From Campylobacter sp. UBA1713 (GTDB lineage Bacteria > Campylobacterota > Campylobacteria > Campylobacterales > Campylobacteraceae): a stretch of 7,911 nucleotides of DNA. The translations under genes and the position numbers were made by a program. Location: the NCBI GenBank assembly GCA_002317305.1, contig DCIZ01000092.1, positions 10,243 to 18,153 on the forward strand, in the 5' to 3' direction. Below are positions 5,663-7,911 of the stretch, one piece after another. How positions within the stretch are numbered: position 1 is the stretch's first letter; each line of letters begins with the position of its first letter. The notes under the pieces are model-generated. The model was not told the origin of the DNA, ran no database searches, and saw only the letters and a program-made list of their open reading frames with translations.

Positions 5663-6085
5663 ATGAGTTCGATTTTTTTGATTCTACAATTTGTTCTCGC
5701 TGGCATCTTGACCATCTTGGTGCTTTTGCAAAAGTCGGCGTCTTTGGGGCTTGGTGCTTACAGCGGTAGCAACGAGAGCCTTTTTGGCGCAAAAGGTCCT
5801 GCTGGATTCTTGGCAAAGATGACGTTTATAGTGGGCGTTTTGTTTGTCGCAAACACCGTTACGCTGGGCTACTTTTACAACCAAACTTTGCGAAATTCAG
5901 TTGTAAATACAAAAACTTTTGACGAAAAGCAGCGAAGCGTTCCTTTGTCGCCAGCTGTGCCTTCTGTGCCAAACGAGGCAAATGCTACGCAAAATGGCAC
6001 GACAAAAACGCCAGTTGCACCGACTGCGCCTACTGTGCCGACCGTGCCAGCAACGCCAGCAACGCCAGCAACGCCAGCGAAGTAG
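5663..6085 (+). CDS. secG: Protein translocase subunit SecG, 140 aa
   Basis: SecG is the small accessory membrane subunit of the SecYEG channel. Two membrane helices (about residues 3-22 and 52-72) flank the cytoplasmic loop VLLQKSASLGLGAYSGSNESLFGAKGPAGFLAKMT in pieces typical of SecG (LLQ, Gly-rich loop, G...FL.K.T). The C-terminal 50 residues form a Pro/Thr/Ala/Val tail built of imperfect PAT and PTV repeats, an extension common in this phylum but longer than the core requires. AAAGG (5652-5656) lies six bases before the ATG, and a strong promoter is just upstream. In Campylobacter jejuni the next gene is frr (from memory); here it is convergent lpxK, so gene order differs. Confidence 0.9.
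   Translation: MSSIFLILQFVLAGILTILVLLQKSASLGLGAYSGSNESLFGAKGPAGFLAKMTFIVGVLFVANTVTLGYFYNQTLRNSVVNTKTFDEKQRSVPLSPAVPSVPNEANATQNGTTKTPVAPTAPTVPTVPATPATPATPAK
6047..6079 (+). repeat. secG: 9-bp tandem repeat in the secG tail
   Basis: CCAGCAACG occurs three times (6047-6055, 6056-6064, 6065-6073) plus a partial fourth, encoding PAT units. In-frame length variation by slippage would change only the tail. Confidence 0.8.
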
Positions 6086-6100
6086 AGTTTTACGGAGTGT

Positions 6101-6159
6101 GTAGTGCGGAGCGTGTAGAGTGTAAATTTGTTTTGCAAAATACACTCTACATACACTAC
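6101..6159. terminator. Large inverted repeat between convergent secG and lpxK
   Basis: GTAGAGTGTA (6115-6124) is a perfect reverse complement of TACACTCTAC (6141-6150), extended by one T-A pair and a wobble. An outer stem GTAGTG (6101-6106) / CACTAC (6154-6159) adds to it, and the loop holds the palindrome TTTTGCAAAA (6131-6140). It overlaps the lpxK stop (6156-6158). Neither side has a clean T tract, so bidirectional termination is likely but inferred. Confidence 0.5.
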
Positions 6160-7058
6160 TCTTTCTGTATGTAGTCGCAAATTTGCTTTTTGGCGTGTTC
6201 TGGAATTTGCGTTTTCATGCAGATGACGGAAAGCGGCAAGCCAAAATCTTCTAGCTTTACGAAGTCTTTTTGTGTAACGAGCAGGCTTGTGGCGCTAAAT
6301 TTCTCTAGCAAATTTGCTAGTTCGTTACGCTTAAAGTCATAGTGGTCGGCAAAATGTTTCACGCCTACGCACTGACTGTAAAAGGGCGAAAGTCGGCTAG
6401 GATTTGCGATTCCGCTTACTAGAAACATTCGCTCGGTTTTGTTTTTTATGTCAAATTCACGCTCGATTTCGTCAAAACCTATGACCAAATTTGCTTTTTT
6501 GTAGAGAATTCTCGGTAGTCTGTAAGCTCCACTCGGAAAACAAAAAGGAAAAAACGGCTCTTTAAATGGGCGAAGCAAGATGTCAAATTTTTCTATCCCA
6601 AACTGCCTAAAACCATCGTCTAAAATGACAAGTGTCGCACCGCTTTTGCACGCCTCTTTTATGCCCTCAAACCGCCTTTCGCTCACGATGACGTTTGCGT
6701 TTTTAAGCGTGGTCGCATACTCCATCGCCTCGTCGCCGCTTTGGCTAACGCTGGCTAGAATTTCTCCGTTTTCACACACTTTTAGGACGCCTTTGCTGGT
6801 GCGTTTGTAGCCACGAAGGACGATGAAAACTTTTTGTTTTTGGCTAAAAAGCTCGAAAAGTGCCTTTACAAATGGCGTTTTTCCGCTACCTCCTAGCACA
6901 AGGTTACCTACGCTTATGACCTTTACGCCGGCGTTTTTTGCGCGTGAAACATTTGCTTTTAGCCAGCCAAAAAGCCAAAGAGGCAGTGAAAACGGAAGTA
7001 ACAAAATGGCGAGAATTTTCATAAACAAATTTGGTGAAAAGATGTAACGTTCAAACAT
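6156..7058 (-). CDS. lpxK: Tetraacyldisaccharide 4'-kinase LpxK, 300 aa
   Basis: LpxK phosphorylates the 4' position of the lipid A disaccharide precursor using ATP, at the inner face of the inner membrane. An N-terminal hydrophobic segment (about 14-31) is followed by the Walker A GNLVLGGSGKTP (51-62), the RGYKR motif (83-87), GDEAMEYA (108-115), the conserved DDGFRQF (147-153), FPSGAYRLPR (174-183), GIANPSRL (216-223), the paired HFADHYDF (235-242) and TQKDFVKL (262-269). All main family motifs are present. It is shorter than the Escherichia coli enzyme (328 aa) by loop trimming. AAGGA (7064-7068) supports the ATG at 7058. A weak TACATT at 7085-7090 (minus) may be its -10 box. Upstream lie the tandem toxin-like units on the same strand, each with its own terminator. 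Confidence 0.93.
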   Translation of the reverse strand: MFERYIFSPNLFMKILAILLLPFSLPLWLFGWLKANVSRAKNAGVKVISVGNLVLGGSGKTPFVKALFELFSQKQKVFIVLRGYKRTSKGVLKVCENGEILASVSQSGDEAMEYATTLKNANVIVSERRFEGIKEACKSGATLVILDDGFRQFGIEKFDILLRPFKEPFFPFCFPSGAYRLPRILYKKANLVIGFDEIEREFDIKNKTERMFLVSGIANPSRLSPFYSQCVGVKHFADHYDFKRNELANLLEKFSATSLLVTQKDFVKLEDFGLPLSVICMKTQIPEHAKKQICDYIQKE

Positions 7059-7113
7059 TTTTTTCCTTTTTTGTGTTGTTTTTAAATGTAGTCAAATTTA
7101 AAGCAAGAAAAGA

Positions 7114-7152
7114 AAAACCAGAGAGCGAAAGCCCCACACGCTCGGTGGTTTT
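7114..7152 (-). terminator. Terminator hairpin, unit A
   Basis: Read on the minus strand, AAAACCA and CGAGCG-type arms (7146-7152 and 7139-7143) pair with CGCTC and TGGTTTT arms (7123-7127 and 7114-7120) across a 2x2 internal loop, then TTTTTCTTTTC. It should end the unit A mRNA before lpxK. The plus-strand side is followed by TTTTGTAAATTT, so termination in that direction is weaker. Confidence 0.65.
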
Positions 7153-7206
7153 GTAAATTTGTAATATAAAATAGCAAAACAAAGCAAAATTTAAGTGGGG
7201 CTTCGC
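7125..7206 (-). other. Long-range 3'UTR stem, unit A
   Basis: GCGAAAGCCCCAC (7125-7137) and GTGGGGCTTCGC (7195-7206) are complementary over 12 bp with one bulged base, around a loop of 57 nt. The same sequence is present in unit B (7473-7554) and the third block. It overlaps the terminator's GAGCG arm, so the two structures compete and could act as a switch. Confidence 0.6.
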
Positions 7207-7212
7207 TACAAT
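7207..7212 (+). promoter_or_regulatory. Predicted antisense promoter -10 box, unit A
   Basis: TACAAT at the very end of the identical 103-bp block, seen again at 7555-7560 and 7904-7909. It would start a plus-strand RNA near 7219, just past the 3' end of the small ORF. Sequence divergence between units begins right after this box. Confidence 0.5.
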
Positions 7213-7218
7213 AAAGTG

Positions 7219-7335
7219 TTAATCAAATTAAAGAATATTGAGCTGTTTTAGCAGTTCAATAATTCTTGTTATGAGTTTGCAAATTTTCAGCAAAACATCG
7301 ATAACGGCGCTTATCTTCTGAATATATTTTTTCAT
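7219..7335 (+). ncRNA. Predicted antisense antitoxin RNA, unit A (3' end unknown)
   Basis: Inferred RNA from the TACAAT box, running fully antisense to the 35-codon ORF. Near its start GAGCTG/CAGTTC (7240-7245/7252-7257) can form a 6-bp hairpin with loop TTTTAG, kept in unit B. In the mRNA the matching stem has an A-C mismatch, but its loop is complementary and could give a kissing contact. The far end given is only the end of the ORF; no clear terminator is seen. Confidence 0.45.
7228..7335 (-). CDS. Type I toxin-like small peptide A, 35 aa
   Basis: A 36-codon ORF (ATG 7335-7333, TAA 7230-7228) for a cationic hydrophobic helix: it begins MKKYIQKI, has the core DVLLKICKLI, and ends ELLKQLNIL. 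By my count it has seven Lys/Arg against two Asp/Glu, with the charges spaced so that one helix face is hydrophobic. Coding is supported by unit B: same length, same start and stop, 18 of 35 residues identical and most others conservative, with no indels. AAAGG (7347-7351) lies 11 nt before the ATG, a long spacing that suggests poor translation. The set-up (short membrane-type peptide, antisense promoter past the ORF, 5'-3' pairing) resembles AapA toxins of Helicobacter, for which related loci in Campylobacter have been reported. A membrane-acting toxin is likely; a bacteriocin or signalling peptide is possible. Confidence 0.7.
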   Translation of the reverse strand: MKKYIQKISAVIDVLLKICKLITRIIELLKQLNIL

Positions 7336-7353
7336 ATCTTTAGCTACCTTTCT

Positions 7354-7367
7354 CAAAACACCGAGCG
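7354..7367 (-). promoter_or_regulatory. 5'UTR element complementary to the 3'UTR, unit A
   Basis: In the minus-strand RNA this is CGCUCGGUGUUUUG. It pairs with CAAAACCACCGAGCG of the 3'UTR (complement of 7139-7153) over 14 bp with one bulged C. It sits directly upstream of the AAAGG ribosome-binding site, so pairing could hide the start of translation. The unit B equivalents are 7703-7716 and 7487-7501. Confidence 0.6.
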
Positions 7368-7392
7368 GCAACTACCTCGTAATGCTTCTGAC

Positions 7393-7398
7393 ATTTTA
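7393..7398 (-). promoter_or_regulatory. Predicted toxin promoter -10 box, unit A
   Basis: The minus strand reads CTTTTTTCGCTAAAATGTC, with TAAAAT as the -10 after T-rich phased DNA. Initiation near 7387 gives a leader of about 50 nt. Unit B has TAAAGT at the same place (7742-7747), one base weaker, so the two toxins may be expressed at different levels. Confidence 0.5.
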
Positions 7399-7461
7399 GC
7401 GAAAAAAGCTTAAAGTTTATTGATTCTTGATATTTTTAAATTTGAATAGAAAAATGAGAGA

Positions 7462-7500
7462 AAAACCAGAGAGCGAAAGCCCCACACGCTCGGTGGTTTT
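7462..7500 (-). terminator. Terminator hairpin, unit B
   Basis: Identical to the unit A hairpin, 348 bp away. It should end the unit B mRNA before the unit A promoter, making each unit independent. A third copy is at 7811-7849. Confidence 0.65.
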
Positions 7501-7554
7501 GTAAATTTGTAATATAAAATAGCAAAACAAAGCAAAATTTAAGTGGGGCTTCGC

Positions 7555-7560
7555 TACAAT
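7555..7560 (+). promoter_or_regulatory. Predicted antisense promoter -10 box, unit B
   Basis: TACAAT in the same context as unit A. The DNA downstream (from 7563) differs from unit A, so the RNA made would be unit-specific. Confidence 0.5.
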
Positions 7561-7566
7561 AATGTA

Positions 7567-7684
7567 TCGAAATTGGTTATATAATGTTGAGCTGTTTGAG
7601 CAGTTCAACAATATTTTTTGCGAGTATGCTAACTTTTAGCAGGAACTCTACAAACTTGCCTATCTTCTGAAAAAAATTTTTCAT
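7567..7684 (+). ncRNA. Predicted antisense antitoxin RNA, unit B (3' end unknown)
   Basis: Inferred by the same logic as unit A: start a few bases after TACAAT (7555-7560), antisense to the whole unit B ORF. The GAGCTG/CAGTTC hairpin is kept at 7589-7594/7601-7606 with loop TTTGAG. The start is approximate and the 3' end is unknown. Confidence 0.45.
7577..7684 (-). CDS. Type I toxin-like small peptide B, 35 aa
   Basis: A 36-codon ORF (ATG 7684-7682, TAA 7579-7577). The peptide begins MKNFFQKIGKF, has the core EFLLKVSILAK and ends ELLKQLNII; six Lys against two Glu. It aligns to peptide A without gaps (18 of 35 identical, C-terminal ELLKQLNI fully kept), and changes are mostly I/V, Y/F, D/E or C/S, the pattern of selection on protein. 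DNA identity of the ORF is 80 of 108 by my count, against nearly complete identity of the flanks. AAAGG (7696-7700) is 11 nt from the ATG, as in unit A. Probable role: membrane-active toxin silenced by its own antisense RNA. It is too short for ordinary gene finders, so it is likely to be missing from automated annotation. Confidence 0.7.
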   Translation of the reverse strand: MKNFFQKIGKFVEFLLKVSILAKNIVELLKQLNII

Positions 7685-7911
7685 CTCTTTAGCTACCTTT
7701 CCCAAAACACCGAGCGGCAACTACCTCGTAATGCTTCTGACACTTTAGCGAAAAAAGCTTAAAGTTTATTGATTCTTGATATTTTTAAATTTGAATAGAA
7801 AAATGAGAGAAAAACCAGAGAGCGAAAGCCCCACACGCTCGGTGGTTTTGTAAATTTGTAATATAAAATAGCAAAACAAAGCAAAATTTAAGTGGGGCTT
7901 CGCTACAATAA

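Larger units (their letters stand above)
7112..7911 (-). repeat. 348/349-bp tandem repeat array of type I toxin-antitoxin-like units
   Basis: A 103-bp block is identical at 7112-7214, 7460-7562 and 7809-7911, giving periods of 348 and 349 bp. A second block is conserved between 7336-7459 and 7685-7808 with three differences that I can see. Only the stretch between the blocks differs strongly; it holds the small ORF. The window ends exactly where the third 103-bp block ends, so at least a third unit is expected to continue beyond it. Confidence 0.9.

Noticed and set aside
5875..6180. ORFs on the minus strand and in other frames across the secG tail
   Set aside because: They arise from the 9-bp and Pro/Thr/Ala codon repeats of secG and consist of low-complexity Gly/Val/Ala or Arg/Gln/Leu runs.
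7417..7611. 64-codon minus-strand ORF across the unit A/B boundary
   Set aside because: It runs through the toxin B stop region, the terminator and the unit A promoter, and has no ribosome-binding site; the in-frame conserved 35-codon ORFs explain the repeat better.
7112..7911. CRISPR array
   Set aside because: The 348/349-bp period with ORF-containing spacers of constant frame and no short direct repeats does not fit CRISPR.
7112..7911. Insertion sequence or MITE copies
   Set aside because: There is no transposase, no terminal inverted repeats at unit ends and no target duplications; units are strictly tandem in one orientation.

Overview
The window looks like chromosomal DNA of a Campylobacter-type bacterium (Campylobacterota). 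Supporting this are AT-rich 'AAATTT' spacers, Campylobacter-style sigma-70 promoters with a strong -10 box (TATAAT, TAAAAT, TAAGAT) after T-rich DNA and no clear -35, a MurF with a large N-terminal membrane domain, a ThiF with a ThiS-like N-terminus, and a Cys-rich Sel1 (Hcp-like) protein. I cannot name the species.

Layout: a small unknown gene on the minus strand (75-410) diverges from an alpha/beta hydrolase gene (565-1335). A promoter-and-repeat-rich gap follows, then a probable operon murF-thiS-thiF (1517-4034) for peptidoglycan precursor and thiamine-thiazole synthesis. The thi genes stop at thiF; a terminator and a 244-bp gap with an imperfect direct repeat and a small hairpin-rich element come next. 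A second plus-strand operon carries ccoS (cbb3 oxidase assembly), a secreted Sel1/Hcp-like protein, and a RelB/YafQ-type toxin-antitoxin pair (4279-5548). secG (5663-6085) has its own promoter and converges on lpxK (6156-7058, minus strand; lipid A 4'-kinase), with a large inverted repeat between the two.

The most interesting part is 7112-7911, right of lpxK. It holds two full copies and the start of a third of a 348/349-bp tandem repeat. On the minus strand each full unit has a promoter-like site, a 5'UTR, a 35-codon ORF for a cationic, hydrophobic, amphipathic peptide, and a structured 3'UTR ending in a terminator hairpin. On the plus strand a conserved TACAAT box just past the ORF's 3' end is placed to drive an antisense RNA across the ORF. 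The 5'UTR can pair over 14 bp with the 3'UTR, and that 3' strand can also form the terminator. This matches the architecture of type I toxin-antitoxin loci of the Helicobacter AapA/IsoA kind. Untranslated parts are almost identical between copies, while the ORF, which is also the predicted antisense region, is only about 74% identical; this suggests separate toxin/antitoxin pairs in one array.

A second window-wide signal is the excess of the word GTGAAAC, usually CGTGAAAC, on both strands.
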